Assembly: GCF_001650725.1 (NCBI RefSeq)
Contig: NZ_LXVX01000013.1
Coordinates: 1 to 64,000 of the forward strand
Direction of reading: 5' to 3'
Length of the DNA: 64,000 nt
From: Sphingobium sp. TCM1
GTDB lineage: Bacteria; Pseudomonadota; Alphaproteobacteria; Sphingomonadales; Sphingomonadaceae
In this document: in pieces, positions 17,183 through 25,613 of the stretch
How positions within the stretch are numbered: the stretch's first letter is position 1
How the letters are laid out: each line of letters begins with the position of its first letter
Position numbers and translations under genes: made by a program
Notes under the pieces: generated by a model
What the model was told of the DNA's origin: nothing
The model's database searches: none
Seen by the model: the letters and a program-made list of their open reading frames with translations, nothing else

Positions 17183-19672
17183 TCAGGCCACATAGTCGCG
17201 GAGCAACGACAGCTGGTCTTCGGGCAAGGGCTGGAAAATCTTGCGGACCCAGTCTCCGCCCGGGTTGAAGCGGCCCGACGCGCGTTCGGCCAGGCTCAGT
17301 CCGGGCACCGGATACAGGCTGTCCCAATGCTGCCAGTGATGCGAAACCGGGCGCTCGGACCCCTCGAAAAACGCCAGCAACTGCCGCTCGAGCCGCAGCG
17401 GAAGGTCATAAGCTTCCAGCAGCGTCGCATCGATATGCGCGAGCAGCCGGGGTAGCTGGTCCTCCGTCCCGGTCAAGATGTCCGAGCTGCCGAGCAGCGC
17501 GACATAGGCCTCAACCAGCTCGCCGAGCTTCGCGGGCAGGGAAACCGGGATCGGAATGGCGTCGATGACCGAGGCCCTGAAGCGGTCCTTGGGGGAGTTC
17601 ACCGCGAGAAAGGCATTCGCCACCGGTCCGTTCAAGACGGCGGTCAGTGCGAGCAATGCATTCGGTGTCACTGCGCTCGTCGGCCGCATGGCGAAGAATT
17701 GTTGAGAACACAGCAGACCTTCGAGATCCGGAAAAGCGCCTATGCACCACGCGCCGCGGCTCAGCCGCGTGGCGCTGGCAATCAGCTTCGGTGTCGACCA
17801 ATCATGTGTCGCGCCACAGCGAAGCTGATCGGACCTGAAATCCAGCCAAACGGAAGGCGGCGAGCGATACTGCCGCAAGTTGCGGGCATTGGCATAGCCG
17901 AGCCGGTAGCCGGGCTTTTCCACGTCGCTCGCGGCCTGATCCTGGCGGTACTTCCATTCCAGCCCCCGTCGTGATTCCAGCACCGAGGCCAGTCGCGGGT
18001 TGCGCTGCAGATAATCCCAAAGGTCGTTCAGTGGCGGTATCCACAACTGCCCCCGCGGATCGTCGTCGATGACGCGCGTCACATCGCGCTGGACCGTCGT
18101 CTGCCCGGTCTTCAGGAAGGAGGAACGATCTCGTTCGGCGACTTCGGTTGAGAGTAGCGTGATGGTCTTGGTCGTAGGCGCGCGCAGGTCGCGGGCGATG
18201 ACCGCCGAAGATTCGACGTCCGATGCGCCGAAGATCCCGTCGGGAAGCTTCAGGATTTCGACGGAGCCATACAGGCTCTCCATGCGACGGCGCTGTTCCG
18301 CGAACTGCTGCTCGAGGATGAACGATCGCGGGAGCACGAAGCCCAGGGCGAGCGGTTTGGCGTCGAGCGCCGCACTGAGCGCGGCGATCGCCTTCGAATG
18401 TGTGTCGGCAGCGATCGCGTAATTTATCCGGTCGGCCTTGCTGAACGCTTCGAACGGCGGGTTACATACGATGACGTTGCTCGACCCGATCCGCTGCGCG
18501 AGCGCGCCGTCGGCGAACAGATCGGCTTCTTCGACATGCCAGCCATTGTGATTGGGGTAGTCGGCAAGGATCAGCGACAGCGTCGCCACTTCGCAGGCGA
18601 AGGGATCGACCTCGTCGCCGGAAATATGTTTGATGAGGAAATCGTGGCGCTGCTGGTCCGACCATTCCACCGGCAGCAGATCGCGCAGGTGACGCAGCGC
18701 CGACACCAGAAATACTCCGGCGCCAGCGAATGGCTCGTAGATATTGATGTCTTCGGGTTTGTGATTGTGCAGCTCCAGGCGTTGAACAACATATTCCGCC
18801 ACCTGGCGCGGCGTACTGTGCGTCCCGAACAGCTTGCGCGTTTCCGGCGTGACCAGCGTGTTCTCATAGACGAAGGCGAGATCGTCGGACGAGATATTGG
18901 AAAAACTGATCCCGGCGCGCAAATGCCGCCACGCCGGATCGAACATCGCTGGTAGCGCGCTGTTAGCTGACCCGTCGATCGCGCCGAGTGTATAATAGGT
19001 CTCGATCCCGGTTAGGACCGATGCCAGGTCTTCGGGATTCCAGCCATCGGCATAGGGATGTCGGCGATCCTGTAGTACCTTGGCAGCGAGCAGGCGAAAC
19101 ACTACGCGAAACAATGTGCGCGGATCGAGGCGATCGCCGCCGGACGCCTTGCGCGCCAGATCGAGCGTCTCGACCAGCAGACGATCCAGTTTGAGGTGGA
19201 TTTCGCCTTCGATCGCGGGCAGCAGCCCCAGATCCACGAAATCGAGCTGATAGCTCCCACCGGCGCTGCCGACCGACTTGGCGCGGTGAATGGCATCGGG
19301 GTGCCAGCTCGCCTGATTGCGGGCGAACAACGCTGTCAGATCGGCAAGCTTGATCTTCTCAAGTGCCCGGGGCGGGTCGACACTTCTGACCTGCCAGACG
19401 GTCACATCGTCATGGTCGATGACGAACAACAGCGGCGCACCCAGTGCTCGATGCTCATTCACGAGGTCGACGGCATGGCGACCCTCGCCATTCACCACCG
19501 CGAGTGCTGCGGACCGATAGGATGGCGGCGTTCGCGTGAAGGCGACGAGCGGCACCGTCCGGGTAGTGTTGGTATCGACCAATACGTCCGCAAAGGCATA
19601 GTCGCGCACGACCGCTTCCGAGCGATAGCCGGCGCTGTGGACGGCCTGTGCGATGCTGTCGATGGCATTCAC
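17183..19672 (-). CDS. N6-adenine DNA methyltransferase
   Basis: 829 residues. The N-terminal ~120 residues resemble a nuclease-type or restriction-subunit N-terminus without clear catalytic residues. The methylase core contains GTHSTPRQVAEYVV (~283-296), SAM motif IYEPFAGAGVF (311-321) and catalytic NPPF (404-407). The C-terminal ~350 residues would include target recognition. There is no separate HsdS or HsdR. The first codons overlap the stop of the upstream MerR-like gene (ATGA), and the PIN gene follows by 6 bases. Confidence 0.85.
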   Translation of the reverse strand: MNAIDSIAQAVHSAGYRSEAVVRDYAFADVLVDTNTTRTVPLVAFTRTPPSYRSAALAVVNGEGRHAVDLVNEHRALGAPLLFVIDHDDVTVWQVRSVDPPRALEKIKLADLTALFARNQASWHPDAIHRAKSVGSAGGSYQLDFVDLGLLPAIEGEIHLKLDRLLVETLDLARKASGGDRLDPRTLFRVVFRLLAAKVLQDRRHPYADGWNPEDLASVLTGIETYYTLGAIDGSANSALPAMFDPAWRHLRAGISFSNISSDDLAFVYENTLVTPETRKLFGTHSTPRQVAEYVVQRLELHNHKPEDINIYEPFAGAGVFLVSALRHLRDLLPVEWSDQQRHDFLIKHISGDEVDPFACEVATLSLILADYPNHNGWHVEEADLFADGALAQRIGSSNVIVCNPPFEAFSKADRINYAIAADTHSKAIAALSAALDAKPLALGFVLPRSFILEQQFAEQRRRMESLYGSVEILKLPDGIFGASDVESSAVIARDLRAPTTKTITLLSTEVAERDRSSFLKTGQTTVQRDVTRVIDDDPRGQLWIPPLNDLWDYLQRNPRLASVLESRRGLEWKYRQDQAASDVEKPGYRLGYANARNLRQYRSPPSVWLDFRSDQLRCGATHDWSTPKLIASATRLSRGAWCIGAFPDLEGLLCSQQFFAMRPTSAVTPNALLALTAVLNGPVANAFLAVNSPKDRFRASVIDAIPIPVSLPAKLGELVEAYVALLGSSDILTGTEDQLPRLLAHIDATLLEAYDLPLRLERQLLAFFEGSERPVSHHWQHWDSLYPVPGLSLAERASGRFNPGGDWVRKIFQPLPEDQLSLLRDYVA

Positions 19673-20151
19673 AGCCGGCCTCCGCGCGCGGAGGCCGCAG
19701 TGTTGATCGGCATGGGGGGAAAGAGAAGTGACGCCTGCTCGCGGCTGTCGCTTGCCGCGAGCAACTGCTCCCGGAGACGCGCCACCATCGGGCCCAGCGG
19801 GATCGTGATCAACGGCTGATCGCTAACGACCTCTGCAAGCTCCGGGCGGAGCTGCAGCTGCGCGCCGGGCACATTGATAACCACCTTGGCGCGCTCCAGC
19901 GCCGGCCAAGGCGACAGGTTGCACAGCTCGAACAGGGGTTCAGCAATGGGAGCCAACGCGCCGACGCGGATCGCCATATCCGTCGCCAGGGATCTGATGA
20001 CCGACACGGCTACGAGATCGCCCGAGCTAAAGCACGGACTATGCCCTCGTCCCCTGCGCAAGGGGGCCAGCGCCTTTTTCCAATGGCGATAGGTTTCCGG
20101 AGCGATCGAGATCGCGCTGCGAAGCTGGCCAGGGGTATAGAGCACCGTCAC
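19669..20151 (-). CDS. MerR-like helix-turn-helix protein, first gene of the island operon
   Basis: 160 residues. The N-terminal ~70 residues resemble a MerR-type winged helix (LYTPGQLRSAISIAPETYRHW, then FSSGDLVAVSVIRSLATDM). The remainder is not recognised and contains no Cys sensor cluster. It heads the minus-strand operon and overlaps the methylase gene by four bases, so it is likely an autoregulator or a DNA-binding component of the system. A ~280-base non-coding region holding repeat copy 2 lies upstream. Confidence 0.65.
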   Translation of the reverse strand: MTVLYTPGQLRSAISIAPETYRHWKKALAPLRRGRGHSPCFSSGDLVAVSVIRSLATDMAIRVGALAPIAEPLFELCNLSPWPALERAKVVINVPGAQLQLRPELAEVVSDQPLITIPLGPMVARLREQLLAASDSREQASLLFPPMPINTAASARGGRL

Positions 20152-20341
20152 GAAATCGGCTCACGATCTTGTTGTTTACAACAAGATGCTCTGTTTTCTC
20201 TCCCGTGGCAAGAACGATGCTCCTTTGGATCACGCGAGCCCATTTCAAAACATGCCGGCATCGCCGATGGCTGGCGATGCAATGCGCTCTGGCTAAAGTG
20301 GGGGAAGGTGGAACTTACCTCTGATCGCGGTGGCAGGAGAG

Positions 20342-20390
20342 TATTGCTACAGAGTAGATGCGATACATTATAATCCGGCGTGGCCCGTCA
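20342..20390 (+). repeat. Direct repeat, copy 2 (diverged)
   Basis: Aligns with 10541-10591, allowing a two-base gap. Shared blocks include TGCTA, AG-GTA and GGCGTGGCCCG. It lies between the island's first gene and the frameshifted gene. Downstream similarity to copy 1 continues weakly (AAGCCGCA, then GCTA). Confidence 0.5.
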
Positions 20391-20433
20391 TCGGCCACCA
20401 TTTGCCGCCGTCGCTACTCAGAAGCCGCAACAG

Positions 20434-21064
20434 CTAACCCACGCGCCCCGGAGCTTGAAGGAGCGTGGCGAGTATGTACGAGATAGATCCGGCATGTGCG
20501 GATAGCGTGCCGGTAACCCGATGGTCGTAACCGTGCAGGACTTCGAAGTCATACTGGTCACGAAAGCGCGCGAAGGCTGCCTCTTTTGGAGTGATGCCCT
20601 TGGCACTCAGCAACTCGTATGCGTCTACCATAACGTTGAAAATCGCTGGCTCGATGTTTGCCGCCGATCCGTAGCGATGGACTGTTGCCCGGATCGCCTC
20701 GCGTTCATTCTGGTCTTTCACACGCGCAAGCAACCGATCGACGGACGCGTCCGGGATCAGACAAAGTATCGCGAGATCGCTCGTGATCGTCGGCACGTTT
20801 CGAACTGATGGTGCGCGAGGCGTGAAGCAGTTCGGCCTCGTGATGATAGAGGTTGCGAAGAGCGCGTAGTGCCTGGAAATTGTGTGACGGATTGAGATTG
20901 GGCCGCCCCAGCGCGCCGACCTTGTCGCTAAAGCTGTGCAGCGCATTGAGGAAATCGAACAAGGCGTCGGTGTCAGCCATGACGCAATGCCGATCATAGC
21001 TCCGGAACAGGCGCGCGGCGGCGGCTACCACGGCATATTCGGTGTCGCTTGGCGTCATGGGCAC
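20434..21064 (-). pseudogene. Unknown protein, broken by a frameshift
   Basis: Two overlapping minus-strand frames each carry half of a sensible protein. From 21064 the frame reads MPMTPSDTEYAVVAAAARLF to NLYHHEAELLHA, then turns to low-complexity basic residues. The other frame becomes protein-like from RAPSVRNVPTITSDLAI and runs to YILATLLQAPGRVG. The switch is at about 20,800-20,825 and equals one extra base or two missing bases. Joined, the product would be ~210 residues of unknown function. It is either a true mutation or a sequencing error. Confidence 0.55.
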
Positions 21065-21154
21065 CTAGTGAAGCGAAGGGAAGGCCGTGGCAACGGCCGT
21101 GCTCGCTTCTAAGCCTCATCATAGGCAATCGTAGTCCTAAGCGATGCTCGCCTA

Positions 21155-21208
21155 TCGTAGCGCTACAGCGTAGACGTAGTGCCCATCGTCATCGGGCATG
21201 CCCCGCCA
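21155..21208 (+). repeat. Direct repeat, copy 3 (right edge of the island)
   Basis: 54 bases, identical to 10538-10591 at 46 positions by eye and in the same orientation. It lies ~90 bases upstream of the frameshifted gene and before the LysR/SDR pair. With copy 1 it brackets the whole defence-like island (~10.6 kb). Confidence 0.7.
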
Positions 21209-21299
21209 CCACCAATGACCACGATTTCCGAGCAGTCCACGGCATTCAAGTAATGCCCTGGAAAGCACAGGATATCGTGCCGGACTCCGACTGGTTGCG

Positions 21300-22256
21300 T
21301 CAACAACCCTGATCCTGCGCGCTTCCTGAGCCAAGGCGCCCCGCTAAGCGTTCCGCCAGCCTCTGTACCTTGAACCCATGGGCCAGCCAGTCCACGAATG
21401 CGCGGGTCTTGGCGGGCAGGAGCGTGCGCGAGGCATAATAGACCGAGATGGCTCCGGCATCGGCATAACAGTGCGGGACCAGTCGGATCAGCGCACCGCT
21501 CTCCAGGGCAGGCAGCACGTCCGGCATGGCCAGCATCGCCACGCCCAGCCCCAGCAATGCCGCCTCCCGCATGGCGCTGGGATCATTGACGATGATGCGC
21601 TCCGTCAGGGTGGCGGCCATTTCCCGCCCCGCCGCGTCGCGCATCGCCCAGTGCCGTACGCGCCCGGTCTGGAGCGAGCGCATGACGATTCCGTCGAGCG
21701 AGGCCAGCCCGACCGGATCGAGCGGAGCGACGCGCCCCTCCATATAGGCGGGAGAGGCGACCGCCACGATATGGGCCGGCGCCAGCGTCCGGGCCACGAT
21801 GCCTGGCGACAGGTCGAACCCGCCGCCGATCGCCGCGTCATAGCCCTCGGCGATGAGGTCCACGGCGCGGTTCTGGAAATGCCATTCGGGCTTGATGCGG
21901 GGATAGCGCGCGAGAAAGCCGGGCAGCATCGGCAGGACATGGGTTACGCCGAAGGTCGGCGCCATGCTGATCCGGAGTGTGCCCGCCGGCTCGCCGCTAT
22001 CGGTGGCGATGCCGGCGATCGCCGCCTGGATGCCCTCCAGATTTTCGGCGATGGCCAGGCGGAAGACCTCGCCCGCCTCGGTCAGGGTCAGCTTTCGGGT
22101 GGACCGATGGAAGAGCCGCACGCCCAGGTTGCGTTCCAGCATGGCAACGTTCCGGCTCACAGCGGCCGGGGTCAACGCGAGCCGCCGCGCAGCCTCGGAA
22201 AAGCTGCCATGCTCGGCGCTGCGGATGAAGGATTCCAGATTGGCGAGCGTTTCCAC
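21300..22256 (-). CDS. LysR-family transcriptional regulator
   Basis: About 318 residues from a GTG at 22256, which places the protein start where LysR proteins normally begin (ETLANLESFIRSAEHGSFSEAA). An alternative TTG at 22292 adds 12 residues. Recognition helix region: LTPAAVSRNVAMLERNLGVRLF. The C-terminal domain has the usual periplasmic-binding-like fold. It diverges from an SDR gene 110 bases away, so it probably controls that gene. Confidence 0.88.
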   Translation of the reverse strand: METLANLESFIRSAEHGSFSEAARRLALTPAAVSRNVAMLERNLGVRLFHRSTRKLTLTEAGEVFRLAIAENLEGIQAAIAGIATDSGEPAGTLRISMAPTFGVTHVLPMLPGFLARYPRIKPEWHFQNRAVDLIAEGYDAAIGGGFDLSPGIVARTLAPAHIVAVASPAYMEGRVAPLDPVGLASLDGIVMRSLQTGRVRHWAMRDAAGREMAATLTERIIVNDPSAMREAALLGLGVAMLAMPDVLPALESGALIRLVPHCYADAGAISVYYASRTLLPAKTRAFVDWLAHGFKVQRLAERLAGRLGSGSAQDQGC

Positions 22257-22366
22257 GGCGCCCGTTTCAACTGACCATTGAAGATAATGCAAGACAATAC
22301 CGGATAATCGAAAAGGAATATCTGCGCCATCTTCGCTCCATCACTTGATTTGAAGGAGCACATGAC

Positions 22367-23119
22367 ATGACTGAGCCTAACCAACCCCTCGCCGGCAAGG
22401 TCGCCCTCGTTACCGGCGGATCGCGCTCGATCGGCGCGGCCATCGCCCGCAGGCTCGCCGCCGACGGCGCTGCGGTCGCGCTGACCTACAGCGCTTCGCC
22501 GGACCGCGCGGCGCAGATCGTCGCCGAGATCGAGGCTGCCGGCGGCCACGCTATGGCGATCGAAGCCGATGCCGGCGACCCGGCGGCGGTGCGCGCTTCC
22601 GTCACCGGCACCGTCGAGGCATTTGGCGGCATCGACATCCTCGTCAACAATGCCGGCGTTGCGGTCAACGCGCTGATAGAGGATGTGAGGTTCGAGGATT
22701 ATGAGCGGATGCTCGCGGTCAATGTGACCGGTGTCTTCGTCGCCACGCAGGAAGCGGTCCGCCACATGAAGACGGGCGGACGCATCATCCATATCGGCTC
22801 GTCAATGACGCGCTACGCCGCTTTCCCGACCGCCTCGGTCTATACCCTGACCAAGGGCGCCGTGAGCGGGTTCAATCGCAGCCTGGTGCGCGACCTCGGC
22901 CCCAGGGGCATCACCGTCAACACTGTCCATCCCGGCCCGACCGACACCGACATGAACCCGGCGGACGGCCCGGTCGCCGCCATCGTCGGTCCAGGCGTGG
23001 CGATCGGCCGCTACGGCCAGCCGCGCGAGATCGCGGCCGTCGTCGCCTTCCTCGCCAGCCCGGAGGCGGCCTTCGTCACCGGTGCCGACATCATGGCCGA
23101 TGGCGGCCTGACCGCCTGA
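22367..23119 (+). CDS. Short-chain dehydrogenase/reductase
   Basis: 250 residues, classical SDR. Cofactor motif TGGSRSIGAAIA (TGxxxGxG), NNAG at ~90, catalytic Ser in IGSSM, and YTLTK replacing the usual YxxxK spacing, with Tyr and Lys both present. It resembles FabG-like/3-oxoacyl reductases that use NADP(H), but the substrate is unknown. The start has a GAAGGAG ribosome site. It is divergently paired with the LysR regulator. Confidence 0.9.
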   Translation: MTEPNQPLAGKVALVTGGSRSIGAAIARRLAADGAAVALTYSASPDRAAQIVAEIEAAGGHAMAIEADAGDPAAVRASVTGTVEAFGGIDILVNNAGVAVNALIEDVRFEDYERMLAVNVTGVFVATQEAVRHMKTGGRIIHIGSSMTRYAAFPTASVYTLTKGAVSGFNRSLVRDLGPRGITVNTVHPGPTDTDMNPADGPVAAIVGPGVAIGRYGQPREIAAVVAFLASPEAAFVTGADIMADGGLTA

Positions 23120-23304
23120 CGCCAGACAGCGCTCAAGCGGAAAAGGACATCGGCTTCGTTGCGGTCGACTTGTCCAGAATTCCGCCGCCATCCTCGCCAC
23201 GGCCTCATGCCCGAAGGTCATGATCTGACCGGCCATATTGATCCGAATGACACTGCAAAACATGCTCCTGGCGCGCCCCTCCTGCGAGGAGCGCGCCATC
23301 GGCA

Positions 23305-24444
23305 TCAGGCGAAAATGAAGTCGGCTGCCGAAATATGTGCGGTTGTCAGGGTTGTACCCAGGCTCGCGACGTCGATGCTGAACGCAGCCCCCGCGGAGGT
23401 CACCACATCGAGGATGACGTGCCCCGCCGCGCCGTCATGCGCAAACACGGTTCCCAGTCCGCCGCCGGATGCGAATTTAGTCACGCCCAGCTTTTCCAGA
23501 ACGATGCGATCGGACCCATTCTGAAAATCGACGATCCGGTCGCCGCCGTCCAGCGCACCGGCACCTTTGAAGACGAACCAGTCCGCGCCGGCGCCACCCC
23601 ACAATGCGTCGCTACCAGCCTCGCCGATCAGCTTGTCGAAGCCGCCGTCGCCATAAAGCTGATCATTACCAAGACCGCCATAGATCAGGTCATCGCCTTC
23701 GCCGCCATACAATATGTCATGGCCATTTTCGCCATTCAGCGAATCCGCATCATTGCCGCCATAGACAAAATCATTCCCGGATCCGGCCTGGAGATTATCG
23801 CGACCATCGTCTCCGTAGAGCCGGTCCACACCCCATTCGGCAACAAGGATATCATCGCCGCTGCCGCCACTCAGATAATTGTCGCCGTCGCCACCATCGA
23901 CACGGTCATTGCCATTGCCACCATAGACTTGGTCGTTGCCCGACTGACCCTTCAGCTTATCGTTGCCGTCTTCACCATAAATCCGGTCGTTGCCGGCACC
24001 GCCGCCCACAGCCTGGTTCGTCAGCTTGCCCGTCGCGGGATTGATTTCGTTTAGGAAACCGTCATCGCCTGCTCCCGCATAGATGAGGTCGTCGCCGACG
24101 CCGCCATCAATATAATCCCGACCACCGCCGGACCGAATGATGTCGTTCCCGGCATCGCCCAGCAACTGGTCATGGCCATCTCCCATCACCAGCTGATCGG
24201 CGCCATCGCCACCGGACGCGATGTTATTGCCCGATTCACCATAAAGATAATCATTGCCGAGGCCACCATCGAGCCTGTCATTGCCGGCGCCACCATAGAG
24301 GATGTCGTTTCCTGCGCCGCCTTCGATATAGTCATTCCCCAAATCGCCCCAGATTTCATCGTCGCCATCCAGGCCTGAAATCGTGTCGTCCTGTGACGTG
24401 CCCTTGATGCTGTTCTTCAAGTTCGTGCCTATAAGCGTAGCCAT
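23305..24444 (-). CDS. RTX-type calcium-binding repeat protein
   Basis: 379 residues from MATLIGTNLKNSIKG, preceded by an AAGGGG ribosome site. An in-frame ATG 47 codons upstream is unlikely. Nearly the whole protein is ~28 degenerate nonapeptide repeats GGxGxDxLx that form calcium-binding beta rolls. It ends in VFKGAGALDGGDRIVDFQNGSDRIVL and a Phe-Ala tail, the layout of type I secretion substrates. There is no enzymatic domain and no type I secretion genes adjacent. It may be a secreted surface or matrix protein. Confidence 0.87.
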   Translation of the reverse strand: MATLIGTNLKNSIKGTSQDDTISGLDGDDEIWGDLGNDYIEGGAGNDILYGGAGNDRLDGGLGNDYLYGESGNNIASGGDGADQLVMGDGHDQLLGDAGNDIIRSGGGRDYIDGGVGDDLIYAGAGDDGFLNEINPATGKLTNQAVGGGAGNDRIYGEDGNDKLKGQSGNDQVYGGNGNDRVDGGDGDNYLSGGSGDDILVAEWGVDRLYGDDGRDNLQAGSGNDFVYGGNDADSLNGENGHDILYGGEGDDLIYGGLGNDQLYGDGGFDKLIGEAGSDALWGGAGADWFVFKGAGALDGGDRIVDFQNGSDRIVLEKLGVTKFASGGGLGTVFAHDGAAGHVILDVVTSAGAAFSIDVASLGTTLTTAHISAADFIFA

Positions 24445-24800
24445 TCGCGACCCCTTGCTTCCAATCATGCCGGACATCATCAGTCGATAAAGCCGACGCA
24501 TTAATATTTTTATGTCTTCTTGCGTGCGGCAGAACAAACCGTGCGACAATCCTGCCGCACGGCGTGCCTGCCACCGCCTCATCACCTAGAACGGGGATGT
24601 CGGCTCTAGTAAGTCGGGGAGGGGGCCGCTCGACGTGATTTCGGGGCGCTTAGGCGTCCTCGCATTCGCCCGTACTCGGGCACGGGAGAGGAAGGCCTTT
24701 CATCGGCGGTATTGTTCGAGCAGGAAGGTTCCGCCCGGCGAATGCCGGGGGCCGAAGGGATACGCACTGCGGGTGCGATTGGCGGCACGCAATCTCCGCT
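24445..24800. other. Intergenic region upstream of the RTX gene
   Basis: 356 bases with no supported gene. An AT-rich stretch at ~24,500-24,513 suits a minus-strand RTX promoter. A small hairpin (CGCAC/GTGCG, ~24,763-24,777) lies on the DUF-gene side. Short frames here have no recognisable product. Confidence 0.45.
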
Positions 24801-25052
24801 CTAGCCCCTTTCGATCATGTCCATGAAATCCCTGGCAGCCTCTCGGTCAGCCGGGTCGTCGAACGTCGTCCCGACATCGGGCGCGGCGCCGAGCAGGAAC
24901 AACAGAGCCCAGAGGGCGAAGCGTCGACCCTGGCTGTCTTCCAGGCCAAGGTCGACGCGCATTCGCTCGATGCCGGCAGCCATCGCTCCGGGGGCCACCG
25001 CATTCAAATCGGTGGTGCCGAAATAGCGATGGATCTGGTCATCGAAATTCAT
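24801..25052 (-). CDS. Small conserved hypothetical protein
   Basis: 83 residues, beginning MNFDDQIHRYFGTTDL and ending RDFMDMIERG. Residues ~50-58 form a short hydrophobic helix (ALWALLFLLGAAP), otherwise the protein is acidic. I recall sphingomonad relatives with the same start and end pattern, without a function. It lies 21 bases downstream of the HU gene on the same strand and may be co-transcribed. Confidence 0.65.
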   Translation of the reverse strand: MNFDDQIHRYFGTTDLNAVAPGAMAAGIERMRVDLGLEDSQGRRFALWALLFLLGAAPDVGTTFDDPADREAARDFMDMIERG

Positions 25053-25073
25053 GGGAAGCGACAGCCTCCCGGA

Positions 25074-25349
25074 TCAGCCGTTCAGCCGGTCCTTGACCGC
25101 CTTGGCGGGCGTGAAGGTCAGCTTCTTCGACGCAGCAATCTCGATCACGGCGCCGGTGGCGGGATTGCGGCCCTGGCGCGCGGGGCTGTCCTTGACCTTG
25201 AACTTGCCAAAGCCGTTGAGCGAAACTTCGTCACCCTTGGCGGCAGCGTCCGCGATGGCGCCGACCACGCTGTCGACCAGCTTGCGCGCCTCGGCCTTGC
25301 TGATGTCGTGGGATGCGGCGACCGCTTCGGCAAGATCGGTGTTGTTCAT
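25074..25349 (-). CDS. HU-family DNA-binding protein
   Basis: 91 residues, the standard HU length. The family signature is seen as FGKFKVKDSPARQGRNPATG (position ~47-66), the DNA-binding beta arm, followed by IEIAASKKLTFTPAKAVKD. It binds and bends DNA as a nucleoid protein homodimer. The small hypothetical gene follows it by 21 bases. Confidence 0.95.
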   Translation of the reverse strand: MNNTDLAEAVAASHDISKAEARKLVDSVVGAIADAAAKGDEVSLNGFGKFKVKDSPARQGRNPATGAVIEIAASKKLTFTPAKAVKDRLNG

Positions 25350-25613
25350 GAGGATATAAGCTCCTGATTATGGAACGCCTGGAAATAGCGGCCTGTTGTC
25401 GGTACGTCCACGGCCTAATGACATTGTGCGGGCGTTGGCGCCGACGGACGGATCACAACCGCCGTCCGGACACGCCTGTTCCAGGCAGAACGCCGATCCG
25501 GTTGACGCCCCTGCCATCAACAATCTCGACCTCACCCTGAAATATGGGCATGGTGCCCAGATGTCGGGACCGCGGCAACGACGCCTGCGAAAGACACGAC
25601 CAGAGGAGAGGCC

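Noticed and set aside
22293..22366. T-n11-A LysR box between the LysR and SDR genes
   Set aside because: Several weak candidates but none symmetrical enough to support a call.
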